Origin: Sanchytrium tribonematis
Lineage: Eukaryota > Sanchytriomycota > Sanchytriomycetes > Sanchytriales > Sanchytriaceae
DNA length: 14,562 bases
Assembly: GCA_018985235.1 (NCBI GenBank)
Contig: JADGIG010000166.1
Location: forward strand, 1-14,562
Direction of reading: 5' to 3'
Shown: positions 1 through 7,519 of the stretch, piece by piece
Layout: each line of letters starts with the position of its first letter
Numbering within the stretch: position 1 is the stretch's first letter
Made by a program: the position numbers and the translations under genes
Notes under the pieces: model-generated
Told to the model about the DNA's origin: nothing
Databases searched by the model: none
What the model saw: only the letters and a program-made list of their open reading frames with translations

Positions 1-82
1 ATTTATCATCTCGTCATATGATTGGATCATAATTCTCCAAGGGGTATCATTTGTCATTTATTCAATTTGTCATCTCTTTCCC

Positions 83-553
83 ATGTTGCTAACTCTTTTA
101 GTTGCATTTCAATTTGATTTCACCATCACTCAAAACTCCAAATCATATTATTTCATAGATTCATCAGAAGATGCCACTCAAAAAGAGACATTTAAAGATA
201 AAAAATGGTTTATGAGTAAAGGTACGTATGACAATGGATACATAGTAGCATCCTTTTTATTTGGACCCACCCGCAGTCAATCCCGTAATAGATTCACCGT
301 TTTTAAAGCTATGGCTCATTTGAATGGATGTTTAGATTTGAAAGCGCCTATTCAAGTTAGATTAGATAGTTCTATTAATAAAAGATCATATCAGGTCAAT
401 CCAGATCCGTCATTTGTTAAGGAAATATTTAGAGGATTAGAAATAAATTATCATTTGGAATGGGAAGGTTACCAGGGTTTCAAATATTTATTGTCAGGAT
501 TTGGTTCACACGATGAAGATGAAAACCCTGAAGAAGAAATAAATCAAAAATAA
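83..553 (+). CDS. secreted protein of unknown function
   Basis: 156 residues from the ATG at 83. Residues 1-16 form a hydrophobic leader (MLLTLLVAFQFDF...), followed by a polar, soluble body without membrane segments and a strongly acidic C-terminus (HDEDENPEEE near 142-151). I do not recognise a domain. The leader contains AFQF, encoded by GCATTTCAATTT (104-115). The same 12 bases encode AFQF in the leaders of the kinase-like genes at 10659 and 11514, so this protein probably enters the same secretory route and may have borrowed or inherited that 5' end. The stop codon lies inside AATAAA (549-554). The next gene converges from the other strand only 21 bases away. It could be a far-diverged relative of the kinase family, but no catalytic motif is visible. 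The reading frame is well supported; the function is unknown. Confidence 0.75.
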   Translation: MLLTLLVAFQFDFTITQNSKSYYFIDSSEDATQKETFKDKKWFMSKGTYDNGYIVASFLFGPTRSQSRNRFTVFKAMAHLNGCLDLKAPIQVRLDSSINKRSYQVNPDPSFVKEIFRGLEINYHLEWEGYQGFKYLLSGFGSHDEDENPEEEINQK

Positions 554-554
554 A
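549..554 (+). terminator. AATAAA poly(A) signal overlapping the stop codon
   Basis: AATAAA contains the TAA stop (551-553) of the upstream secreted-protein gene. The assignment as a poly(A) signal rests on the recurrence of this arrangement across the window. Confidence 0.5.
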
Positions 555-574
555 TGCATCTTATTTATTAATCT

Positions 575-1832
575 CTATCCCCTTCTACCATCGTACATCA
601 CGCCAATTCTATCCATATAATAAGTGGGTTTAATACTATGTTGTTCAATATCTTCAAATTGAGAAACACCACTCAATACCAAACACGAATCAATATTTGC
701 ATTTTTAGCAAATAATATATCTGTATTAATACGATCTCCCATCATAATCGTGGTTCTACTATTAATCACTCCCTTTTTATTCAATAAATCCACTAAAAAT
801 GAACTTGGTTTACCACAAATAATGGGTGCGACATCTGTAGAAGTTGAAACACACGCAATTAAACTACCCGTACCAGGATATGAAATACCGTGGATGGGAT
901 ATGTTTGATCATCATTGGTGGCTATAAATAATGCATTATTCATTGTAATAAAGTAATGCGCTTTACATAATTTCATATAATTCACATTCAAATCAAATCC
1001 CATAATCACAGCCTAAATAAGTGAAATATACCTTGATGGATGGATCTGGTTTAATAATAATATCATTTAAATCATCTGGAACGGGTAAAACATGGTCATA
1101 AACATATTGGATGCCCACATCATCTAATTCATTCAAAATACCAGATTCACCAATGACATACACCTTGTCAGAATCACAATTAAATTGTTTACAATGTTGT
1201 AGAAACAAGGCAGTCATAGATGCAGATCCAAAACAGTGGTTTTTATCGATTTCTAGACCTAATTTCTTTAATTTCTTGACATAGGAAGTTCTTGATTTTG
1301 TGGAATTATTCGTGACAAAGTAGATTTGTTTGTTATTATCTTTTAATAATTGGATGGTTTCTATTGAATTTTGGATGAGTTTATTGCCTTGCCATAACAC
1401 GCCATCCATATCAAATAAAAATGTGTCATATTTATCAATGATGGATTTGGCATTTTGACTGGTGACTCGTATGACTTTTTTGGATTTGAGTGTATCTGAT
1501 TGATTTGGGGATGATTGTTTGGATCTTTCAGAATCTTTTAATTCTTTTAATCGATTTGGGATTGGGGAATTTGGAGATGTAATAGCGGATAAATTGGTAT
1601 TACTGGTTGGAGATGGGTTGGGTGATTTGCGTTGATCATAAGCTTCATCCCAATCTGAATGGAGTTTGTCATTAGATACTTTTTCACTTCCTGATGAAAA
1701 TGTTTGGGAATTATTCATTAAATCACGTCGAGGAGGGGGTGTGGGTTGTTTTTTATCAAATAACAAGTCATTTAATGAATGGGATATTTGTTCTTCATCT
1801 TTATCTTTTCTTTTAATTCTGTTTGACTTCAT
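575..1832 (-). CDS. HAD-superfamily phosphatase, phosphoglycolate/4-nitrophenyl phosphatase-like, with one 19-nt intron
   Basis: Two exons, 1832-1032 and 1012-575, give 412 residues. The protein belongs to the HAD class IIA family (PGP / PHO13 / NagD type), which removes phosphate from small metabolites such as 2-phosphoglycolate. All core motifs are present: nucleophile and acid-base aspartates in DMDGVLW (D141, D143), motif II VTNN (about 173-176), motif III lysine in GKPS (K335), and motif IV GDRINTDI (D360, D365) for Mg2+ binding. The cap lies between motifs II and III. A phase-0 intron joins ...DPSIK to AVIMGFD..., restoring the strand the family has there. The first 110 residues are an unusual Ser/Pro/Asn-rich, probably disordered extension with a PTPPPRR stretch. 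Family members are often near 300 residues and usually lack such an extension. No signal peptide, so probably cytosolic. This is the only housekeeping-type gene here. The substrate cannot be told from sequence. Confidence 0.92.
1013..1031 (-). other. 19-nt spliceosomal intron
   Basis: On the minus strand the segment reads GTATATTTCACTTATTTAG. It has GT at the 5' end and TTTAG at the 3' end. Reading through hits a stop soon after in the first frame, while the second half of the phosphatase continues in another frame. Excision joins codon AAG exactly to GCT GTG ATT ATG GGA TTT GAT, giving the AVIMGFD strand expected in class IIA HAD phosphatases. The phase is 0. Confidence 0.9.
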
Positions 1833-1981
1833 GTTTCAAAAAAGAATGGGGAAATAATAGACTCCTTTTTATTAGCAAGGACTTTTTTAATTGCAAGTAG
1901 AATGTAAGCATATATTTTATTCAATGAGATTGATGATTGGTTGGGAAATAATTTAAAAGAAAACTTTCATTTGGTTATGAC

Positions 1982-2251
1982 ATGAAGATGTATTTATTGA
2001 TTTTATCCATTTTTGCAATATGTGAGGGATTACAAAATGTTGCCAATGTTTGTAAAAATAAGGATCCTTATTGTTTTAGAACATATCAGCATTACGCAGA
2101 TTGTTATGATGACAAGTCAAAAACGAAATCAAGTAAGAGAAAAAAGGAAAAATGTAAAAACAAATATAAACGCACTAGAAATCATTGCATGTCGGAGGAT
2201 CCAGACTGCTTTTCAAAGTTTCAAGAGTTGAATCGTTGCCTAGAAAATTAG
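1982..2251 (+). CDS. small secreted cysteine-rich protein with two C-x6-C-x9-C units
   Basis: 89 residues; start at the ATG at 1982 (a second in-frame ATG lies two codons on). Residues 1-16 are a signal peptide (MKMYLLILSIFAICEG). The mature part contains two related units with identical cysteine spacing: C24/C31/C41 (CKNKDPYCF...) and C69/C76/C86 (CMSEDPDCF...), each with a DPxCF core. A lysine-rich linker (about 46-66) separates them and adds C58. The pattern suggests two disulfide-bonded helical modules made by internal duplication and exported from the cell. Function unknown. It is divergently placed to the phosphatase, sharing 149 bases of upstream DNA. It ends in TAG with AATAAA two bases later (2253-2258). 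The twin CX9C spacing recalls mitochondrial CHCH proteins, but the signal peptide argues against that. Confidence 0.8.
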   Translation: MKMYLLILSIFAICEGLQNVANVCKNKDPYCFRTYQHYADCYDDKSKTKSSKRKKEKCKNKYKRTRNHCMSEDPDCFSKFQELNRCLEN

Positions 2252-2252
2252 A

Positions 2253-2258
2253 AATAAA
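2253..2258 (+). terminator. AATAAA poly(A) signal just after the stop codon
   Basis: AATAAA starts immediately downstream of the TAG stop of the small Cys-rich secreted gene. Confidence 0.45.
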
Positions 2259-2316
2259 TGAGGAATCATATTTCTAAATCCTATTCATATTTATAGAGAC
2301 TGTTTATTTATTGGGA

Positions 2317-2598
2317 TTATAAGAGACTCGCGTATAATCTATACAAAATATAACAACTTGCACTACTAATCAAAAATAATGAAATTAAAATGAAATATGA
2401 TTTCACTTGATGTTGACCATCTGGATGACTAAATAATGCATCCATGGGATCATAAAGAGACTCAGGACGAGATGGAATGACTGGCTCTAAATCCACTAAT
2501 AATTTGGGACTTTTCAAGTGTCTTAAATTGGGTAAATGTGGGATTAATTCGGGAGAAGATGGGGATGTCATTTGGACGGGTTGATAGTCATATTTCAT
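2317..2598 (-). CDS. small tail-anchored membrane protein
   Basis: 93 residues from the ATG at 2598. The first 66 residues are polar and proline-rich (for example SPSSPELIP and PVIPSRPES) with no N-terminal leader. A single hydrophobic segment follows at about 67-86, then a short tail with one arginine (RLYASLL). This is the layout of a tail-anchored protein, with its N-terminal part facing the cytosol. The target membrane cannot be decided. It is the first of five consecutive minus-strand genes with C-terminal membrane segments (2317-4064). TTTATT (AATAAA on this strand) lies at 2307-2312, just past the stop. No known domain is recognised. Confidence 0.7.
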   Translation of the reverse strand: MKYDYQPVQMTSPSSPELIPHLPNLRHLKSPKLLVDLEPVIPSRPESLYDPMDALFSHPDGQHQVKSYFILISLFLISSASCYILYRLYASLL

Positions 2599-2708
2599 AA
2601 GATTTGAGATGGATGAATATTAAATTGAATATTGTGAGTAAATTATTGGATCAAATTTCATTTAGCAAGCCAATTGACAAAACACGAGGCAAATTCATTT
2701 CATTGACT

Positions 2709-2894
2709 TTAAACAATGATGCCTGGCCATAGTACTACAATCATGGTGATCCAACATAATGTGAATCCAATATTGACCATTTTATTTCTCTTTATTTGCA
2801 AATCACTCAATTCTCTTATTTCTACGTCATTGGTTGATTCTGTGGGCAATAATCTCATGTTGGACATTTCAATGGATCCATCTTCAAGTGACAT
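2709..2894 (-). CDS. very small tail-anchored membrane protein
   Basis: 61 residues from the ATG at 2894. An acidic, polar head (residues 1-38) contains RLLPTES, resembling PLLPTYES in the similar small protein at 6079-6285. A single hydrophobic segment fills residues 40-61 and reaches the C-terminus. An overlapping open frame on the plus strand (2716-2925) is also hydrophobic. I prefer the minus frame because it matches the architecture and strand of its neighbours. No AATAAA is evident at the 3' end. Function unknown. Confidence 0.6.
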   Translation of the reverse strand: MSLEDGSIEMSNMRLLPTESTNDVEIRELSDLQIKRNKMVNIGFTLCWITMIVVLWPGIIV

Positions 2895-2966
2895 TCAAAA
2901 ATGGACCATCGTGCTTTTAAAATGACACCGTGCAGCAAATGATTGGATATTTGAAATGAGTATTAT

Positions 2967-3185
2967 TTATTGATTGGCTGCAATAATCAACAGAATGACA
3001 AATGTAGTCACTCCCAATATAATAAAACACACCATCATATACACGATAATGCAATAAAATGATCTATTTTGTCTATTTTTATAATCTTCAAATAAATCAA
3101 TTTGACTACATCGATTGCAGAAAGTATTAGAATTAGAATGGATGCTGATGGCGTATGATTCATTTGGGAAGCTCATACGATTCAT
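2967..3185 (-). CDS. small tail-anchored membrane protein
   Basis: 72 residues. The first in-frame ATG is at 3185; the frame is open a few codons further upstream but has no ATG before the preceding in-frame stop. The head (1-42) is polar with two cysteines (CNRC, C23/C26) and an acidic patch (IDLFEDY). One long hydrophobic segment (about 43-70) ends two residues before the C-terminus, giving a tail-anchor layout. The stop lies inside TTTATT at 2966-2971, which is AATAAA on this strand. Part of the 2317-4064 run. No domain recognised. Confidence 0.68.
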   Translation of the reverse strand: MNRMSFPNESYAISIHSNSNTFCNRCSQIDLFEDYKNRQNRSFYCIIVYMMVCFIILGVTTFVILLIIAANQ

Positions 3186-3345
3186 GGGGGGTGTTATGTC
3201 GCAAGATGCCAAAAAAATGCGTCATCATCGCACTGGATGACTCCAAATAGGAGCTTGAAAGTGGTTTGAAAAAATAATGTAATTATTATTACACTTGTCC
3301 TTTGATTTACACTTGAAGTTACAAGATTGACACCTAATTATTCAT

Positions 3346-3666
3346 TTAACCAATTGGATAATTCCAAAATGGAAAGATGAACCCAGTTTGAATGAAAAAC
3401 CAAAATAATAAATTCACAATATAAATCAATCTAGATCCCAAATATGGTATTAAAATGAGCCATGTACTATATTTCAACACTATTAAAATATATTTATACC
3501 ATCGATGTTGTTGTAATGATGTATTGGGTTGATTGACATGTGTTTGCATTTCTTGTATAATTTCATTTTCATGTATTTCAATCATTTGTGATATTTCTGA
3601 TTCATAATGTGATTCATTTGATGATATTGACAATGTTGTTGATAAATGAGATGCAGTCAAGTCCAT
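3346..3666 (-). CDS. small protein with two C-terminal membrane segments
   Basis: 106 residues from the ATG at 3666. The head (1-55) is rich in Ser, Thr and Glu (for example ESHYESEIS), with net negative charge and no leader. Two hydrophobic stretches follow, at about 58-78 and 80-100, so it may form a hairpin or cross the membrane twice. It continues the run of minus-strand small membrane proteins but differs from them in having two segments. No AATAAA close to the stop. No homology recognised. Confidence 0.65.
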   Translation of the reverse strand: MDLTASHLSTTLSISSNESHYESEISQMIEIHENEIIQEMQTHVNQPNTSLQQHRWYKYILIVLKYSTWLILIPYLGSRLIYIVNLLFWFFIQTGFIFPFWNYPIG

Positions 3667-3803
3667 TCAACATATTTGGTATTTAAATATAGTATAAATT
3701 CATTTGATTGGTGCATTTTAAATCAACACGAATCAACCCATACGACGTTTTAATCATCTCATGACACCCTACACACATCTCAGTATAATATTATTTATTA
3801 AAT

Positions 3804-4064
3804 TCAATTCAAAATATGATGAAATGGATTCGTATTCATCCAAATCACAAAATTGCAATAATAATAAATCAAAATAATAGATAAAATAAAGATACCTGTG
3901 AATTTCCAATATTGTCTCATTTTTAATCTGGATCTTTCTTGTTCTTCCCATTGAAATGATTCAAATGATTGGAATAATGGGGAAATTATAATGCGACTGG
4001 TTTTATCATTTTCATCATAGTGGATGATAGAGGGTGTATTTAATGAAATGGACTTGTAGTACAT
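3804..4064 (-). CDS. small tail-anchored membrane protein
   Basis: 86 residues from the ATG at 4064. The polar head (1-52) ends in a charged stretch (WEEQERSRLKMR). One hydrophobic, Ile/Tyr-rich segment spans about 53-76, followed by a short polar tail. It ends in TGA with AATAAA on this strand a few bases on (TTTATT, 3794-3799), so TGA is read as stop in this genome. It is divergent from the kinase-like gene at 4261, with 196 bases between them. Function unknown. Confidence 0.65.
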   Translation of the reverse strand: MYYKSISLNTPSIIHYDENDKTSRIIISPLFQSFESFQWEEQERSRLKMRQYWKFTGIFILSIILIYYYCNFVIWMNTNPFHHILN

Positions 4065-4260
4065 TATGATTTGGGGAGATGCAGGTTTTTAGATTTTACT
4101 TGATGGTTTTCATTGGTTTAAAGGAATTTGTGTCAAATTCATTGGTGCTTGGAAATGAACCAAGTTGGATGCAAAAGGGATATGTATATTTTGTATGTTA
4201 TGTGCAGATTACATATTTGTGATGGGGCTATTTGTAATTCATTGTGTCATTTTTTGAAAC
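4065..4260. promoter_or_regulatory. divergent intergenic region, the longest gap in the window
   Basis: 196 bases between the start codons of the membrane protein (-) and the first kinase-like gene (+), so it must hold both promoters. It is AT-rich. ATTGG at 4112-4116 (CCAAT on the minus strand) sits 47 bases upstream of the minus-strand start. No open frame of note, tRNA or repeat is seen. Confidence 0.4.
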
Positions 4261-5148
4261 ATGTATTTTACAATTACTTTTGGATTCAATTTTAAAAATC
4301 ATGGTCAGTTAATGACATCATTTCGCAGTACTGTGTTATATTCTGGTATGTGCGAATTGGATGATCATCAAAGAATGAGTTGCGTTAAAAAACAGAGTGA
4401 ATGGACATATGAAGATGTAGAACAATATGAAGCAAAAAAAGATGCAAATGTTTATTTACTCAAGTATGGTGCAGCTATTTCAGAGTATGAAAATGCTATT
4501 AATTTAATGAAATGGAATTTGCCTAATATTATCAAATTTTATGAGGTCACTCAGACCCAATTTTCTGTTACTAGATACATGGAACAATGCATTGGCAGTG
4601 TGAGACAACAACATCTACAAAGTAATTTGCCAGTTAATACAGCTGTTGTAAAACACATTTCCAGGGATATTTTGTCAGCCATTCTTCAGTTACATAATAA
4701 AGGGTATTTCCATTTGGATATTAAACCAGATAATATGGTAGAATGTGTTCAAGATGACACTGTTGTTTACAAATTAATTGATTTTGAGTACATGACTAGT
4801 GCCACACAAGTAAAATCAAGAAGTGGCACACCTGAATATGCTCCGGAGAAGGTTAGTTATGATATATTCTATAGAATTGAAGAGTCAATTGATACTGCTA
4901 AATGGGATATCGCGTCATTCTCAAAATCTATTTATGAATTAATTTATCGCATACCTTGTGAGAATCTTCAGTCTCTGTGCTACAGTGAAGCTGAATCTAG
5001 ACTAGCACAATTCAAAAAAATCGAGTGGTTTCAAAGTGATGAAATTTACTATGATTTTATTGAATTAATGAGAAACACCATGTATTGTAATTTGAAATTA
5101 ATTCAATCCGCTAATGATCTAATCACTTTAAATTGGTTCACCCGATAA
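4261..5148 (+). CDS. secreted protein kinase-like protein, catalytic residues intact
   Basis: 295 residues from the ATG at 4261. A hydrophobic leader (MYFTITFGFNF) starts the protein. A compact eukaryotic-type kinase fold follows: CVKK (K43/K44) in the place of the beta-3 lysine, a helix-C glutamate candidate in SEYENAINLM, LPNIIKFYEV, hinge YMEQC, catalytic loop HLDIKPDN (D153, K155, N158), metal-binding DFE (D174) in place of DFG, activation segment GTPEYAPE (189-196), and WDIASF (D216) in helix F. The glycine-rich loop is replaced by SGMC...SC with two cysteines (C31, C41) shared with the other copies. This is the least degraded family member and is probably active on Ser/Thr. The leader and conserved cysteines suggest action outside the cell, in the host or in a secretory compartment. 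Its last 21 bases overlap the 3' end of the convergent gene at 5128. Confidence 0.88.
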   Translation: MYFTITFGFNFKNHGQLMTSFRSTVLYSGMCELDDHQRMSCVKKQSEWTYEDVEQYEAKKDANVYLLKYGAAISEYENAINLMKWNLPNIIKFYEVTQTQFSVTRYMEQCIGSVRQQHLQSNLPVNTAVVKHISRDILSAILQLHNKGYFHLDIKPDNMVECVQDDTVVYKLIDFEYMTSATQVKSRSGTPEYAPEKVSYDIFYRIEESIDTAKWDIASFSKSIYELIYRIPCENLQSLCYSEAESRLAQFKKIEWFQSDEIYYDFIELMRNTMYCNLKLIQSANDLITLNWFTR

Positions 5149-6036
5149 CAAATGTGGCTTAATATTCCCAATTCCATGCCAAAATGCTTGTAAAACCACG
5201 TTATTATTTGAATAAATCACCAATTGCCATAATTCTATCATAAATTCATCAGAAATTAGATCATTTACATTATATACTAATAAATGATCTAAATTACCAC
5301 TTCGAATAAACCGAATCAATGGTTTTAATAGTTTAGAACATTCAAAATATTTCAAAATACCCCATAAAACACGCCATTTTTCATTTAATTGCTTGATCAA
5401 ATCTACCAAACATCTCATCCAATGCCACATATCTGAATTAGTATTCATTAAAATCAATTGAAAATTCAATGATTGAATATAGTCCATCACCATCAATTGA
5501 TTTAAATCCAATAAATATTGTCTTTTTGGATCATTTTCATTTAATTTTGGATAAGATACTATAAAATTGGTTGCAAATTGATAATCTGTATAATTAATGA
5601 ATTGTAATTGATTCAAATGAATTAGAGTAGATGCTAATTTGATTTCATATCCAAATGGATCCAATTCAAATTGTGTATTCATAAATTCATGATAAACTTG
5701 AGTATATTTGACTATCATTTGATGAAATGCATTGTAATATTGTTGACATTCTTGATATGCAAATATCTTTGAAATAACTATGAATTCTTTGAATGTTAAT
5801 GAATCATGTTTATAAACAAGGAAGTAATAGAATTTAATAAATAATTTGTGTCGAATAGACTGATGAATGCAATGATTTAATAAAATGGGTTGATCAATTT
5901 GACGATGTGGTTGATTTAATCTGAAAGATATTCCAATTATAAATGGTAAAATAGAGGATTGATAATCAGGATGCAGTGATAATTGTACATATGCATGATG
6001 CCAGTAATTTGCAAATATCAAATTGAAAATGAACAT
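5128..6036 (-). CDS. secreted helical protein, YLLDLN family, copy 1
   Basis: 302 residues. The frame is open further upstream but without an ATG, and the ATG at 6036 starts a leader (MFIFNLIFANYW) that matches those of the paralogs at 6416 and 12576. The body looks all-helical and has no domain I know. Blocks shared with the paralogs are KFYYFL, MIVKYTQVYHEFMN, YEIKLAS...NYTDYQFA and QYLLDLNQLMVMDYIQSLN. Unlike copies 2 and 3 it has no basic C-terminal tail and ends ...LLSGEPI. The 3' end overlaps that of the kinase-like gene at 4261. Presumed secreted; function unknown. Confidence 0.82.
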   Translation of the reverse strand: MFIFNLIFANYWHHAYVQLSLHPDYQSSILPFIIGISFRLNQPHRQIDQPILLNHCIHQSIRHKLFIKFYYFLVYKHDSLTFKEFIVISKIFAYQECQQYYNAFHQMIVKYTQVYHEFMNTQFELDPFGYEIKLASTLIHLNQLQFINYTDYQFATNFIVSYPKLNENDPKRQYLLDLNQLMVMDYIQSLNFQLILMNTNSDMWHWMRCLVDLIKQLNEKWRVLWGILKYFECSKLLKPLIRFIRSGNLDHLLVYNVNDLISDEFMIELWQLVIYSNNNVVLQAFWHGIGNIKPHLLSGEPI

Positions 6037-6078
6037 GACGGATGCAACTAGGGGCAATATGAAAATAACAGCGTGATT

Positions 6079-6285
6079 TTAATTCAAAACACATCCAAAT
6101 AGAATAAGAATTACAATAATTGTAAAAATGGCCATTAAAATGTAATATCCATCATTGTGTATTTGATTTGAGGGATACAATGATTCATAAGTGGGTAATA
6201 ATGGCTGTGTTTCATTGGATATGGAGAATATGAATACATCTGGATGGTCATTGTGATGGATATCATTAAAATCATGATGGGTCAT
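6079..6285 (-). CDS. small tail-anchored membrane protein with endosomal-type sorting motifs
   Basis: 68 residues from the ATG at 6285. The His/Asp-rich head (MTHHDFNDIHH...) is followed by ETQPLL (25-30), which fits the acidic dileucine signal [DE]xxxL[LI], and YESL (33-36), which fits the YxxPhi signal; AP adaptor complexes bind both in eukaryotes. A single hydrophobic segment spans about 47-67. If the head faces the cytosol, these motifs would suit a protein cycling through endosome- or lysosome-like membranes; that is inference from short motifs. It lies between two YLLDLN genes on the same strand and resembles the five small membrane proteins at 2317-4064. Confidence 0.7.
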   Translation of the reverse strand: MTHHDFNDIHHNDHPDVFIFSISNETQPLLPTYESLYPSNQIHNDGYYILMAIFTIIVILILFGCVLN

Positions 6286-6410
6286 TTAGAATTGGGAGAC
6301 CATTGGTAATTTAATCTAATTTGTGATTGGTGGAAAATTATTAAATTAATTTTCATTGAATTTGTCTCTTTTCGAAAACATTGACCACTTTGCTAATTGT
6401 GTGAAATAAT

Positions 6411-6416
6411 TTTATT
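6411..6416 (-). terminator. AATAAA poly(A) signal at the stop codon
   Basis: TTTATT on the plus strand is AATAAA on the minus strand and abuts the TAA stop (6418-6416) of the YLLDLN copy 2 gene. Confidence 0.45.
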
Positions 6417-7347
6417 TATATAGTGCGTCTCCTTTTTTTTTCAGATACACTCACTTCAATTGGCTGATTTTTAATGGCATCACTGATTCTGTTACAAAAT
6501 TCTTGTACTATAATTACATCATCCTTATATGACAAGTTTGTGTGCCGCACAAATTGGGGTAATTTTACCGTGATTCCTTCAAAAAATGATTCATAATCTG
6601 GCATTTCAATCAAGTCATCAGCAACACCAAATCGAATCAAGTTGAATAAATGAATCATCGACTCAGGACACTCAAATGACGCAGCATGTTTCAAAATAAT
6701 AGCAATTTCTCCAGTAACTGCTATAACCCGAATGAATTCTTGAATTAATTTATGCTGTGGATACTTTTCCAATTTTTTATATTCTTGAATCAATAAAAGC
6801 TTGTATTTTCTAAGCACAAATGCAGTCATATCATGTATGTATTGTGTTTTTGCAAGTGAATATTCCATATTAGTTTTAAAAGTTGAAAATATCTCAGAAC
6901 TTACCATTTGATTTGCTGCAAAATCAAAACCAGGTTCCAGTGCTTCCAACGGTGTGTAGGCTACTATATGTGCAGATTCAATTTGGTCTAATATGATTTG
7001 GTCTTTAACACTCTGCAATATTTCAGAGTAAGCATTCAAATAGTTTTGTATAATATCTATTAATCTAGATTTATATCTCGCTAAGTCGGCTGGTGTCGAT
7101 TCTAAATTGTTAATAGCTTCTTCCAAACCCGTCAATTCCACGATTGTCATGCATACGGATCATTTTGCATATAAAAGAAATTATAAAATTTACAAAAATA
7201 ATCAGTAGTTACTGGCCCCACCCATTCACAGTAACTAAATGATTCCATATACGATTGTGCACCATCAATTTGATTAAATAATTGCAATTGATCATTCCAA
7301 TACAACATGGGATAATTTGCAAATATCAAAAAGAGTTGGATGATCAT
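6416..7347 (-). CDS. secreted helical protein, YLLDLN family, copy 2, interrupted by one frame change
   Basis: The ATG at 7347 starts a leader (MIIQLFLIFANY) followed by LYWNDQ, as in copy 3 (MYWEDQ). The first frame stops in TGA around 7147; homology then continues in a second frame that opens with an ATG at 7150, overlapping that TGA. Paralog blocks run across the break without a gap: KFYNFF just before it and MTIVELTGLEEAIN just after it match KFYYFL...EFIVISKIF in copy 1. The second part contains IIQNYLNAYSEI and QYIHDMTAFVLRKY, matching MIEKYLGAHDQF and QYLLDLNAFAVKNY in copy 3. It ends in a basic tail (EKKRRRTI). No intron of suitable length fits, so this is a one-base loss in the genome or an assembly error. 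An in-frame 18-nt stretch at 7235-7252 resembles the intron at 1013-1031. Confidence 0.72.
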
Positions 7348-7519
7348 GGGGTGTTTGAAGGTGGTTGTACAATGGAGTAAATAAAACAACTAGGGGATAT
7401 TTGTGAACTGAAAGAATCCATAATTTGGGATGATATTCAACTACTCATATTCCATCTACTAGTGAACCATTTTCATTAAAATGAATTTCAATTCATGTAA
7501 AACTAAAAAGGGATCAAAC
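7348..7519. promoter_or_regulatory. divergent intergenic region
   Basis: 172 bases separate the start of YLLDLN copy 2 (-) from the preferred start of the second kinase-like gene (+). It is AT-rich and includes an in-frame upstream ATG at 7481 for the plus-strand gene. No other gene is seen; it should hold both promoters. Confidence 0.35.

Noticed and set aside
416-432. GT...TTTAG stretch of 17 nt inside the gene at 83, resembling a tiny intron
   Set aside because: Removing it would shift an otherwise continuous frame; the unspliced reading is coherent to the stop.
1982-2251. Mitochondrial twin CX9C (CHCH) protein
   Set aside because: There is a clear N-terminal signal peptide, an additional cysteine and a long basic linker, none typical of that family.
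2716-2925. Plus-strand open frame of 69 codons, hydrophobic, antisense to the small membrane protein at 2709-2894
   Set aside because: The minus frame has the same head-plus-C-terminal-anchor layout and strand as its neighbours; the plus frame looks like its mirror.
7060-7190. A 74-92 nt GT...AG intron to explain the frame change in YLLDLN copy 2
   Set aside because: It would delete the KFYNFF...ELTGLEEAIN region that all paralogs keep, and it is far longer than the proven intron.
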